From assembly GCA_031404635.1 (NCBI GenBank), contig JANNHY010000053.1, positions 1 to 13,427 on the forward strand: a stretch of 13,427 nt of DNA, given 5' to 3'. The translations under genes were made by a program, and so were the position numbers. Below, in pieces: positions 6,834 through 13,002 of the stretch (position 1 is its first letter; every line of letters begins with the position of its first letter). The stretch is from JAENVT01 sp031404635. GTDB taxonomy: Bacteria; Actinomycetota; Acidimicrobiia; Acidimicrobiales; Ilumatobacteraceae. The notes beneath the pieces are model-generated. The model searched no databases, was not told where the DNA came from, and saw nothing but the letters and a program-made list of their open reading frames with translations.

Positions 6834-7189
6834 CAGCGATCGCGCTCGTCGAGTATCTTCCGCAACGCCTTCGTGTCGCGCCTTGACAGACTGCCGATGA
6901 AGCTGGCGAGTACCGCCGTGCGATCGCTCGCCGACGACAACACATCGCCGATACGCCGAGCAGCCAGTTCGGACTCGTCGACAATCGCCTCATAGACGAA
7001 CGCTCGCCCAGCCTCGGTCCGATCGACCAAGCCTTTGTCGTGCAGTCTTCTGAGCACCGTGGCGACGCTGGTGTACGCAAGCTCGTTCGCCAACCGACCC
7101 TTGATCTCGCCGGGCTGAAGGGGCCCCGCGGCCGACCACAGCACTGTCATGATGTCGTGCTCGAGTGCACCGTCTGGTCGTTTCGCCAT
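6833..7189 (-). CDS. BlaI/MecI/CopY-family transcriptional repressor
   Basis: A 118-residue protein with a winged helix (about residues 8-70). The recognition helix lies in AYTSVATVLRRLHDKGLVDR (38-57), the most conserved stretch of the family, and a helical dimerisation and cleavage region follows. It binds dyad operators as a dimer and is released when its M56 partner is activated. The ribosome site GGAGGAG sits directly before the ATG. It is the first gene of the leftward cluster and faces the DUF305 lipoprotein gene across 118 bases. A matching dyad in that gap (7255-7270) predicts autorepression and control of both directions. Whether it answers to a beta-lactam, copper or another envelope stress cannot be read from the protein. 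Confidence 0.93.
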   Translation of the reverse strand: MAKRPDGALEHDIMTVLWSAAGPLQPGEIKGRLANELAYTSVATVLRRLHDKGLVDRTEAGRAFVYEAIVDESELAARRIGDVLSSASDRTAVLASFIGSLSRRDTKALRKILDERDR

Positions 7190-7233
7190 GTCTCCTCCGA
7201 AATTTCAGGCTAACCGAGCCCGTCGCCTGACCG

Positions 7234-7270
7234 TTGTGAACACCGAAGATACATCTACACTCTGTCGTAG
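7234..7270 (+). promoter_or_regulatory. DUF305-gene promoter with overlapping BlaI-type operator
   Basis: A plausible promoter reads TTGTGA (7234-7239), 16 bases, TACACT (7256-7261), which would start transcription about 40 bases before the lipoprotein ATG. The dyad CTACACTCTGTCGTAG (7255-7270) covers the -10 box, where a repressor would block polymerase. The same dyad is 66-81 bases upstream of the blaI start, so it can serve both directions. It resembles the site at 3900-3915, and both are preceded or overlapped by ACATCTAC. Confidence 0.6.
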
Positions 7271-7307
7271 CTATTCAAGACCCCCATCTCGAAAGGTCCC
7301 CGACCCA

Positions 7308-7916
7308 ATGAAGCTGCGCCACCTCACGATCATTGCTTTATCCGGTGCTGTCGGCCTTGCCGCCTGCGGAAGCAGCGACAGCGCGCCGTCATCGATCTCG
7401 GCGCCGCCTGGGACCATCGACAGTGCAGCGTCAGCGTCGGCCGCGTCTGACTTCAAAGCCGCCGATGTCGAGTTCGCCCAGAGCATGATCCTGCACCACC
7501 AACAAGCTGTCGACATGGCTGACATCGCTCTCGGTGCAACCGCTGGAGCAAGCGAAACCGTCATCGATCTGGCTACCCGAATCAAGGGCGCGCAGGAGCC
7601 TGAGATGGAGATGATGAGCGGCTGGCTGACGGCGTGGGGGCAGCCGATGCAGATGGACACCAGCATGAGTCAAGGCATGCCCATGTCGGATGGAATGATG
7701 ACCGACGACGAGATGACCAGTCTTCGCGACGTCAAGGGAGCGGAGTTCGACACGATGTGGACGGAGATGATGATTCGCCACCACCGGGGTGCGATCGCGA
7801 TGGCCGAGGCGGTCAAGACCTCCGGGTCGAACACCGACGTCATAGCCATGGCCGACCAGGTCATCACCGCTCAGCAGGGTGAGATTGCCGAGATGGAGGC
7901 AATGCTCGGTAGTTGA
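7308..7916 (+). CDS. DUF305 Met/His-rich lipoprotein
   Basis: A 202-residue lipoprotein. The signal peptide ends in the lipobox LAAC with C20. It has two DUF305 repeats with paired histidines: FAQSMILHHQQAVDMA (H63-H64) and FDTMWTEMMIRHHRGAIAMA (H158-H159). Between them lies a strongly Met-rich segment (about 98-131). DUF305 proteins are four-helix, ferritin-like in shape, and several are linked to copper binding in the envelope; copper is the likeliest ligand here by composition. The start at 7308 is preferred over upstream in-frame codons because it has GAAAGG ahead and begins a proper signal peptide. The gene is divergent from blaI and has a predicted BlaI operator on its promoter. Its last 53 bases overlap the EamA gene tail to tail. 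Confidence 0.93.
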   Translation: MKLRHLTIIALSGAVGLAACGSSDSAPSSISAPPGTIDSAASASAASDFKAADVEFAQSMILHHQQAVDMADIALGATAGASETVIDLATRIKGAQEPEMEMMSGWLTAWGQPMQMDTSMSQGMPMSDGMMTDDEMTSLRDVKGAEFDTMWTEMMIRHHRGAIAMAEAVKTSGSNTDVIAMADQVITAQQGEIAEMEAMLGS

Positions 7917-8787
7917 ACCTGTGCCGGCGCCGCACGAGTCCACCGGCGAGCCCGGCGAGGACGAGGGCTATCCCGGCTACTTCGCGGCCACCTGGCAGCT
8001 CGTCGAGAAACACCGCGCTGAAGGCCAGGCCGAACACTGGGGTGAGAAACGTCCAGAGGGCGACGGACGCGAGGGGCGCTCGCCTGAGTTCTTCGAACCA
8101 CAAGACGAACGCGCCTGCGGTTCCGACCACGGCGAGGAACGCGAGTGCGGCGACGAATCGCTGGGTCCACTGAATGTTCGGCATCCCCTCTCGGACCGTT
8201 GCGAGTACTGCCAACGCGACGCCTCCGATGAGGAAATGCCATGCGCTGACGACCACGAGGTCGACTTGGTCGAGTCGACGGGCCAGCAGTGTCCCGATGG
8301 TGGTCGCTGCCGCGGCGAGCAGTGCGAGGGCGGCGCCGGTGCTGGTGCCGAGGGATCCGGAAGCGGTGACTGCCAAGCCGAACAATCCGACGGCTGTGGC
8401 CGCACAGGTCGATCGCCGGAGGCGCTCGCCGAAGAGCCACCACGCGGGCAGGAGAATGAGTAGTGGCTGCGCGTTCGACAACACGGCGGCGACTCCAGCG
8501 GTCAGTCCGGCGGCCGCCGCGAACATCGCTGCGAAGGCGATGGTGACGTTGAACAACGCGAGGGCACTGATCTGTGTCCACGCCTTGGCGCCTTTGGGAT
8601 GGGGTCGGTGTTGGACGTAGACGACGCCGAGGAGTACGACACCTGCGAGGAGCGCCCGTAGCGCGGCAAACCACAGGATAGAGGCGTCGCGCAGCCCCCA
8701 GTCAATGGCAACGAAGCATGCGCCCCATGCAGCGGTGATGGCCAGCATTCGTGCCGGCCTCGGCCGAGCCAGTACGACGTCGTTCAT
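7864..8787 (-). CDS. EamA/DMT-superfamily transporter
   Basis: A 307-residue protein with about ten hydrophobic segments in two EamA halves, the usual size for drug/metabolite exporters of the RhaT/YdcZ-like kind. Typical marks include the AALRALLAGVVLL loop after helix 2, VLSNAQPLLILLPAWWLFGE at the end of the first half, and SVALWTFLTPVFGLAFSAVF in the second. The substrate is unknown. The ATG (8785-8787) overlaps the stop of the P-type ATPase remnant (ATGA), so that short gene would drive its translation. The frame also extends upstream without a stop, but this prefix is just the remnant read in another frame. The last 18 or so residues run past the normal EamA end into sequence antisense to the DUF305 gene, hinting at a rearranged 3' boundary. 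Confidence 0.88.
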   Translation of the reverse strand: MNDVVLARPRPARMLAITAAWGACFVAIDWGLRDASILWFAALRALLAGVVLLGVVYVQHRPHPKGAKAWTQISALALFNVTIAFAAMFAAAAGLTAGVAAVLSNAQPLLILLPAWWLFGERLRRSTCAATAVGLFGLAVTASGSLGTSTGAALALLAAAATTIGTLLARRLDQVDLVVVSAWHFLIGGVALAVLATVREGMPNIQWTQRFVAALAFLAVVGTAGAFVLWFEELRRAPLASVALWTFLTPVFGLAFSAVFLDELPGGREVAGIALVLAGLAGGLVRRRHRFNYRALPPSRQSHPAER

Positions 8788-9236
8788 GCTGTAGCGACGC
8801 GGGGCTGCTTCTCGGCCGCTGTCGCTGGTAACGGGACCGATGTCGGCGTTTCTGCTGCCGGAAGCGGGAGGCGCTTGAGGAGCAGGGCGTTGACGGCGAC
8901 GATGAGGCTGGAGCCCGAGATCGACAGTGCCGCGATCTCGGGCCGGAGCACGAGGCCGAAGGCCGGTTGAAACACGCCGGCTATGGGCAGGGCGATGGCG
9001 TTGTAGCCGATGGCCCAACCCAGGTTCTGGCGCATCTTGTGAAGGGTCCCGCGTCCGATGCGCAAGGCGATGGCGACGTCGAGGGGGTCGGAACGCATGA
9101 TGCCAACCACCTCGGGACGCCGTCGCAGGACACTCTCGACGAGGTTCCTCTCGGTGGCCCACTGCATACCGCCAACTTCGATGACGGCGGTCGCCGTGGG
9201 CGCAGCGTTGTGCTCGTGTTCGTGGGCCACGTTCAT
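8784..9236 (-). pseudogene. Heavy-metal P-type ATPase reduced to its N- and C-terminal ends
   Basis: A 150-residue open frame. Residues 1-45 look like the N-terminus of a heavy-metal (copper-type) P1B ATPase: a His-rich leader AHEHEH and then VIEVGGMQWATERNLVESVL. From about residue 46 the sequence jumps to the C-terminal end of the same family: IMRSDPLDVAIALRIGRGTL, then KMRQNLGWAIGYN and two membrane helices ending in SLIVAVNALLLKRLPLP. Everything in between is absent: the ion-site helices, actuator domain, DKTG phosphorylation site and nucleotide-binding domain. Full proteins are usually 650-800 residues, so this is an in-frame internal deletion. It cannot pump by itself; it may be dead, or a small metal-binding membrane peptide. 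The ATG at 9234-9236 has AGGAG immediately before it, an unusually tight spacing. Confidence 0.82.
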
Positions 9237-9409
9237 CTCCTCGGGCCGGACAGATTGTCATCGGCGACCCCGGGGACGACGATACGCTCGACTGGTCAGG
9301 CCCGCATCCGTAGATCGCCCCCTCTGGCGCCCAGATCTGATGTGGCTAACCCTCGATCGTCGCCAGGCACGACGGTACGTTCGGTCCCGGCATCGGCCGC
9401 GAAGGCTCG
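9237..9409. other. intergenic stretch upstream of the ATPase remnant
   Basis: No gene is recognised. A long minus-strand frame crosses it, but its product is Arg-rich and unlike known proteins. No operator similar to the BlaI-type dyads was found here, so the remnant/EamA pair shows no sign of belonging to that regulon. Confidence 0.35.
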
Positions 9410-9538
9410 CTACGGCCCGAGTCGGCCACTCCGCTCCGTAGCCGCCCGCAGCGCGATTCGGTAGTCCCAGCGGATGTCGCCATCCCGCCGAAGGCCGATC
9501 AATGTGGCCAGTTGAAGGGAATCGCAACGACCGAGTTT
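9410..9538 (-). pseudogene. unidentified relic frame
   Basis: Between a TAG at 9539-9541 and a TAG at 9410-9412 lies a 42-residue frame with natural amino-acid composition, including LQLATLIGLRRDGDIRWDYR and ALRAATERSG. It has no start codon of its own and looks like the tail of a lost gene. The family is not recognised. Confidence 0.25.
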
Positions 9539-9581
9539 CTAACAATGAACTGGCGCAGGATCGAGCCATCCGCGGCAGTGA

Positions 9582-9857
9582 CGGCCGATCCCAGCACTCA
9601 GTCACCATCGCGCCGCGATTGAGCGTCGATTCTGGGGCCTCGACGACCTTCAGCGCGGGCAGACCCGCACGGATGCGCAGACGCGGCTGCTCGTCGGATT
9701 CGCGAGCGCGAGCAGCAACGACGAACCGCACGCGCGCTCCTGGGTCGATGCGAATGTCGCGAGGAAGTTGTCGATGAAGTTGGATGAGGTGACGGGGCTG
9801 ATCCTGTGTGACGAACGGGCGGCGTCGTCGAGTGATCTCGACCTGAATGTGGTGTAG
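9582..9857 (+). pseudogene. unidentified protein fragment lacking a start
   Basis: A plus-strand frame opens after TGA at 9579-9581 and ends at TAG 9855-9857. It gives 91 residues with strong GC preference at third codon positions and balanced composition, unlike the Arg-rich frames around it. Readable parts are ERRFWGLDDLQRGQTRTDAQ, RSWVDANVARKLSMKLDEV and TGLILCDERAASSSDLDL. No ATG, GTG or TTG occurs near the front; the first ATG is far inside. An ATG frame at 9545 overlaps the front one base off, so a frameshifted gene is possible. I do not recognise the family. It converges on the DUF1269 gene with a 13-base gap. Confidence 0.35.
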
Positions 9858-9870
9858 CCGCGCCTCGAGT

Positions 9871-10428
9871 TCAACGGACGCTGCCGGCGGCCGGCACCGC
9901 ACCCACGAACGCGTCCTTGATCCTTGCAATGGTTGCGTCGTCGAGGTTGGCGTAGATCAGTTCTGCGCCGGTGAACCTCGCTGCCTCGGCGACGAGCCCG
10001 TTTCGGTCAAGGTCCTCGACCAGCAAGGCAACGGTCGCGGTACCAGGCTGGACTGCATCCCTGAACCAGTTGACCCACTTGTCGGGAACGCCGATGTCCA
10101 TCACTATGGCCGTGACTGCGCCCGTGCCGGCACCCACCGCCGCCCCAGCGATCCAGCCGACTGGACCACCGAGGACCAATCCGATCAGACCGGCCCACAC
10201 GGCTCCCGACAGGGCCGAGCGCGTTGGTGTGGGATCGATCGTCTCGTGAACAACCGTCTTGCCGGAGTCATCCTTGACCACCGTTACTGCGTCTTTGATC
10301 TTCAGTTTTCCAGCGGAGGCGAGGCCTCTCGCGGCGACGAGGAACTCCTGGGCGCGGAAGGCGTTCTCGAATGAGATCCCCACCAATGTTTGCGGGATAT
10401 TGGACCGGCTCGATTGATGCATGTGCAT
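9871..10428 (-). CDS. DUF1269 membrane-associated protein
   Basis: About 185 residues. An N-terminal domain holds VGISFENAFRAQEFLVAARG and KLKIKDAVTVVKDDSGKTVV. A Gly-rich hydrophobic hairpin (WAGLIGLVLGGPVGWIAGAA and onward) follows, and then a C-terminal domain with DAVQPGTATVALLVEDLDRN. This is the complete pattern of DUF1269 proteins, small membrane-inserted proteins of unknown function often found among stress genes in actinobacteria. I chose the ATG at 10426-10428; an ATG two codons later is as good, and an in-frame GTG at 10473 would add 15 unrelated residues. No clear ribosome site helps decide. It stands alone, divergent from the right-hand operon. Confidence 0.85.
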   Translation of the reverse strand: MHMHQSSRSNIPQTLVGISFENAFRAQEFLVAARGLASAGKLKIKDAVTVVKDDSGKTVVHETIDPTPTRSALSGAVWAGLIGLVLGGPVGWIAGAAVGAGTGAVTAIVMDIGVPDKWVNWFRDAVQPGTATVALLVEDLDRNGLVAEAARFTGAELIYANLDDATIARIKDAFVGAVPAAGSVR

Positions 10429-10473
10429 GGGGACACGATCTGCTGTTGAGCGGCAATGCGCATCCGTGTGCAC

Positions 10474-10655
10474 TGACTGTTGTGTTGCGGGCTTCTACGC
10501 GGGATCGGGTGGATGTTGCCGGCGTCTCCTCCCGCCTCCACCTACGGGATCACCGAAGTGCGAATGCGTAGCAGGTGCGGATGCGAAGGGCGACGATCGG
10601 GCTCAACATGACAACGCCAAGAAGAAGTCTTGGTCATTGACGAAGGAGCGACACG
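10474..10655. promoter_or_regulatory. divergent intergenic region with a direct repeat
   Basis: This gap should hold promoters for the DUF1269 gene and for the rightward metal-linked operon. An 11-base direct repeat with one mismatch is present: GTGCGAATGCG (10558-10568) and GTGCGGATGCG (10575-10585), 17 bases apart, roughly one and a half helical turns. It could be a tandem operator, but I know of no matching consensus. No BlaI-type dyad is seen. A strong ribosome site, AAGGAG at 10643-10648, ends the region. Confidence 0.35.
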
Positions 10656-10859
10656 ATGACTGGCGAACACGGCAGCTGCGGCTGCCACCACGACGATCAA
10701 CACGTCAACCACGATCAACACGACGCAGATGGCCACGCGGAACAAGCTCCGGCGGGTAGTCAATCTGCAGGATGCTGCGGCGGCGGAGCCTCGCATGTCG
10801 AGATGTCCCGCTCGAGCCAGCACGTCCAACCCGCCGAGCCCGCTCGGAGGTCATCATGA
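10656..10859 (+). CDS. 67-residue His/Cys-rich peptide, probable metal binder
   Basis: The ATG has AAGGAG seven bases upstream, and the stop overlaps the next start (ATGA), so this is a genuine translated gene. The peptide has nine histidines and four cysteines in 67 residues. C8-x-C10 is followed by HH at 11-12 and H16, H19, H22, H27, then a CC pair at 40-41 in a Gly-rich turn, and H47 and H56. It has no signal peptide or membrane helix, so it should be cytoplasmic. The composition suits soft-metal or zinc/copper binding as a buffer or chaperone. I recognise no named family. It heads an operon of small membrane proteins and an ABC exporter, which argues for a link between metal binding and efflux. 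Confidence 0.75.
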   Translation: MTGEHGSCGCHHDDQHVNHDQHDADGHAEQAPAGSQSAGCCGGGASHVEMSRSSQHVQPAEPARRSS

Positions 10860-11158
10860 GCACGCGGCCTCGGGGCGACGCCAGCGCCCGAATTACCGAT
10901 TCCGGACGCGGTAGCCAAGCCGCGCGGGCCGTCAATATCACGCCGGTCGAGCGAGCAGGCCGAATCGCGATCGGCCTCGCCACCGTCGTCGCCGGCGTGG
11001 TGCTGCTCATCTCAGCCGGTTCCGCGCTGGCAGTGGTTCTTGAGTTGCTCCTGGTTGTCGCGGGACTCGATCTCGTGGTCACGGGAGCCCTCGGTCACTG
11101 CCCCCTCTATCGGCTTCTCGGCTACATGCCTGCGTCGCTTGCAAGCCGCCATGACTAG
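10856..11158 (+). CDS. DUF2892 (YgaP-like membrane domain) protein
   Basis: A 100-residue inner-membrane protein starting at ATG 10856-10858, with GGAGG five bases upstream. After a polar N-terminus comes NITPVERAGRIAIGL (27-41), the typical opening of DUF2892. Two membrane helices follow (about 38-55 and 58-77) and then the hallmark GHCPLYRLLGY (80-90) with C82. In rhodanese YgaP this domain is the membrane anchor; here it is stand-alone. DUF2892 proteins often sit with rhodaneses and persulfide or metal stress genes, and a rhodanese half-gene is also present at 3236-3554. It overlaps the peptide gene by four bases and the next gene by eight. Confidence 0.88.
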   Translation: MSTRPRGDASARITDSGRGSQAARAVNITPVERAGRIAIGLATVVAGVVLLISAGSALAVVLELLLVVAGLDLVVTGALGHCPLYRLLGYMPASLASRHD

Positions 11159-11489
11159 CGGCCGCACTCAACCAGCCCTGCCTCCAGCCCCAGGAGGACG
11201 GGAACCGCGCCACAGCGGCCACGGTTGGATGATGATGGTTTGCTGCGTTCCAATGCTGGCGCTCGCGATCGTTCTGGTAGCGACGGGAGTCGTCGGTGTC
11301 GGCTTCATCTTCGCAGCGGTTGCATGCACCGCAATGATGGCAGTCATGATGCGCGGTATGAACCACGGCGACACAAAGCACAGCGGCGTTGATCACGGTG
11401 GCACAGAACACGGCGAGATGCACCACAGCAGGAACCGTCCGGCTGATCCGGCGTCGCACTCGCCCCGCGGCCGCCCCGACAACCGATGA
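11151..11489 (+). CDS. small Met/His/Cys-rich two-helix membrane protein (DUF2933-like)
   Basis: A 112-residue protein starting at ATG 11151, overlapping the DUF2892 gene by eight bases. It has two helices (about 28-48 and 50-68), with HGWMMMVCCVPMLALAI (24-40, C31-C32) opening the first and C59 in the second. The MMRGMNHGD turn leads to a tail with regularly spaced histidines (H72, H77, H82, H87, H91, H92). This resembles the DUF2933 family of small membrane proteins near copper genes, though the match is by eye. Soft-metal binding at the membrane face is the natural reading of the composition. An upstream in-frame codon at 11040 would run through the previous gene and is rejected. The stop overlaps the ABC ATPase ATG (ATGA). 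Confidence 0.72.
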   Translation: MTSGRTQPALPPAPGGREPRHSGHGWMMMVCCVPMLALAIVLVATGVVGVGFIFAAVACTAMMAVMMRGMNHGDTKHSGVDHGGTEHGEMHHSRNRPADPASHSPRGRPDNR

Positions 11490-12310
11490 AACCCGGTCAC
11501 CATGAGCACCTTTCTCCGATCCGAACCGCACTTACAGCGGATGACGCTCTGGGTCCCTGTCCGCCCGAAGGACCAATGGCCCTACTTCCTGTCGGCGACG
11601 GCATCCAGGCTGGGCCGGTGACGACCCAACGCGAAGGAAAATCTTCGGCCGGTGTCGCGTCGCCACTGGCCGATGGTGCGGTGGTGCTCGCCGTGCGCGA
11701 TGTGTCGAAGCGGTTTCACGCCGGCCCGCCATGGCACCGTCGTCGAATCGACGTGCTGAACGGGCTGTCTCTCGAGGTGCATGGTGGAGAACTGGTTGGG
11801 CTGGTAGGCGAGAACGGTTCGGGCAAGAGCACCCTGATGCAGGCGATCGTCGGATTGGTCGGCCGCGACGCCGGCAGCATCGACCGGCCGGAGCGCCTGG
11901 GCTATTGCCCGCAGCTACCGCTTCTGTGGGACAAGCTCACCGTCGCCGAGCATTTCTCGCTGTTCGCCACCGCCTATTCGATGAGCGAAGCCGAGGGGAA
12001 GTCGGCGGCCAGCTCGATGTTGGAGGAACTGCAGTTTTCTCGCTACAGCGGATATCGGGTCGAGCAACTGTCGGGTGGAACCCGCCAGAAGCTCAACTTG
12101 GCCCTGTCGATGATGCACGAGCCGCAACTCCTCCTCCTCGACGAGCCGTATTCAGGGTTCGATTGGGAGACCTATTTGAAGTTCTGGGAGATGAGCGTCC
12201 GTCGCCGCGAGCAGGGTATGGGGATCCTGATCGTCAGCCACCTGCTGGCCGAGCGCGAACGCCTCGATAGCGTCTACGAGCTGCGGGATGGCAAGGTCGA
12301 ACTGTTGTGA
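11486..12310 (+). CDS. ABC transporter ATP-binding subunit
   Basis: A 274-residue ATPase with all motifs intact: Walker A GENGSGKST (about 108-116), Q-loop YCPQLPLLW (about 139), signature LSGGTRQK (about 195), Walker B LLLLDEP (about 213) and the switch histidine in IVSH (about 251). It is of the CcmA/ABC-2 export type and should power the two permeases that follow. The ATG at 11486 overlaps the preceding stop, but the first 65 or so residues (HHEH at 5-8, Pro-rich) lie outside the domain. GTG at 11618 or an intermediate ATG at 11576 may be the true start. It overlaps the first permease by four bases (GTGA). Confidence 0.93.
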   Translation: MKPGHHEHLSPIRTALTADDALGPCPPEGPMALLPVGDGIQAGPVTTQREGKSSAGVASPLADGAVVLAVRDVSKRFHAGPPWHRRRIDVLNGLSLEVHGGELVGLVGENGSGKSTLMQAIVGLVGRDAGSIDRPERLGYCPQLPLLWDKLTVAEHFSLFATAYSMSEAEGKSAASSMLEELQFSRYSGYRVEQLSGGTRQKLNLALSMMHEPQLLLLDEPYSGFDWETYLKFWEMSVRRREQGMGILIVSHLLAERERLDSVYELRDGKVELL

Positions 12311-13002
12311 CGCGCACGTTGGCGTTCACGCGTGAGCAGTTGCGGACCCCGTTCACGCTCGTGCTACTCGTCGGCGTGCCCGTTCTGTTCGTCGTCGCGG
12401 CTGCCAGTAGTTTGCGCGATTTCGCTCAGGCGCTGGGCGGTTCGCTGGCGGGCGACGCCGCGGCAGGGCTGTCGGCCGGTTGGGCCGCTGCGTTCCTGTC
12501 GGGTTCCCTCGGTTTCTTCCAGGCGGCGTCGTCTCGTGGCGCCGATCGCCGCTTGGCGCTCGCTGGACTCGGTTCTGCCAAGGTGGCCATCTCGCGGATC
12601 GCCGCTTCGATCGCGCTCTCCACGGTTGCCGCCGGTGCCGCGTTCGTCGCCCTCCAGGTTCGAAGCGGGGTCGCCCACCCGTGGCACGCGGCGGTCGCCG
12701 TGCTTGGGTTCGCCTGGCTCTATCTGGGCATCGGCGTCCTCGTCGGCTCGATCGTTTCCGACCCCCTCCAGGGGTCGCTGATGGTGGTGTTCATCTTCAT
12801 CCTCGACGTGTTCTCCGGACCAGGTATGTCGGCCAGCGCGGCGCCGTGGGCGGTCAGTCGCAAGGCTGCAAACATCCTGATCGCGTCGGGGCTCGGCCGA
12901 GGGTCTCCGACGGCGGATTGGGGTGGCGTCGGATTGACTACCGCAGCGGCTCTCGGCGCCGCCTTCTCCGTGTTCGTCTTATCAGCTCGGCGGCGCTCTT
13001 GA
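12307..13002 (+). CDS. ABC transporter permease subunit 1 (ABC-2-like)
   Basis: A 231-residue membrane protein with about six hydrophobic segments, starting at GTG 12307 by overlap with the ATPase stop. The short N-terminal amphipathic stretch LAFTREQLRTPFTLVLLVGV before the first helix is typical of ABC-2 exporter permeases. It resembles the start of the next gene (IEHARRPFLVVLLVAVPFLF), so the two are likely diverged paralogues forming a heterodimer. The substrate is not deducible. Position behind metal-binding small proteins suggests efflux linked to envelope or metal stress, by context only. Confidence 0.85.
   Translation: MTRTLAFTREQLRTPFTLVLLVGVPVLFVVAAASSLRDFAQALGGSLAGDAAAGLSAGWAAAFLSGSLGFFQAASSRGADRRLALAGLGSAKVAISRIAASIALSTVAAGAAFVALQVRSGVAHPWHAAVAVLGFAWLYLGIGVLVGSIVSDPLQGSLMVVFIFILDVFSGPGMSASAAPWAVSRKAANILIASGLGRGSPTADWGGVGLTTAAALGAAFSVFVLSARRRS

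Noticed and set aside
7149..7307. Upstream extension of the DUF305 frame
   Set aside because: It would cross the blaI start and the operator; the lipoprotein signal peptide and ribosome site fix the start at 7308.
8788..9261. Upstream extension of the EamA frame, giving a 465-residue protein
   Set aside because: The extra residues are the P-type ATPase remnant read out of frame; a normal EamA N-terminus starts at 8787.
9258..9929. 223-codon open frame on the minus strand
   Set aside because: Arg-rich with no recognisable motif; the better coding signals in the same stretch are short fragments in other frames.
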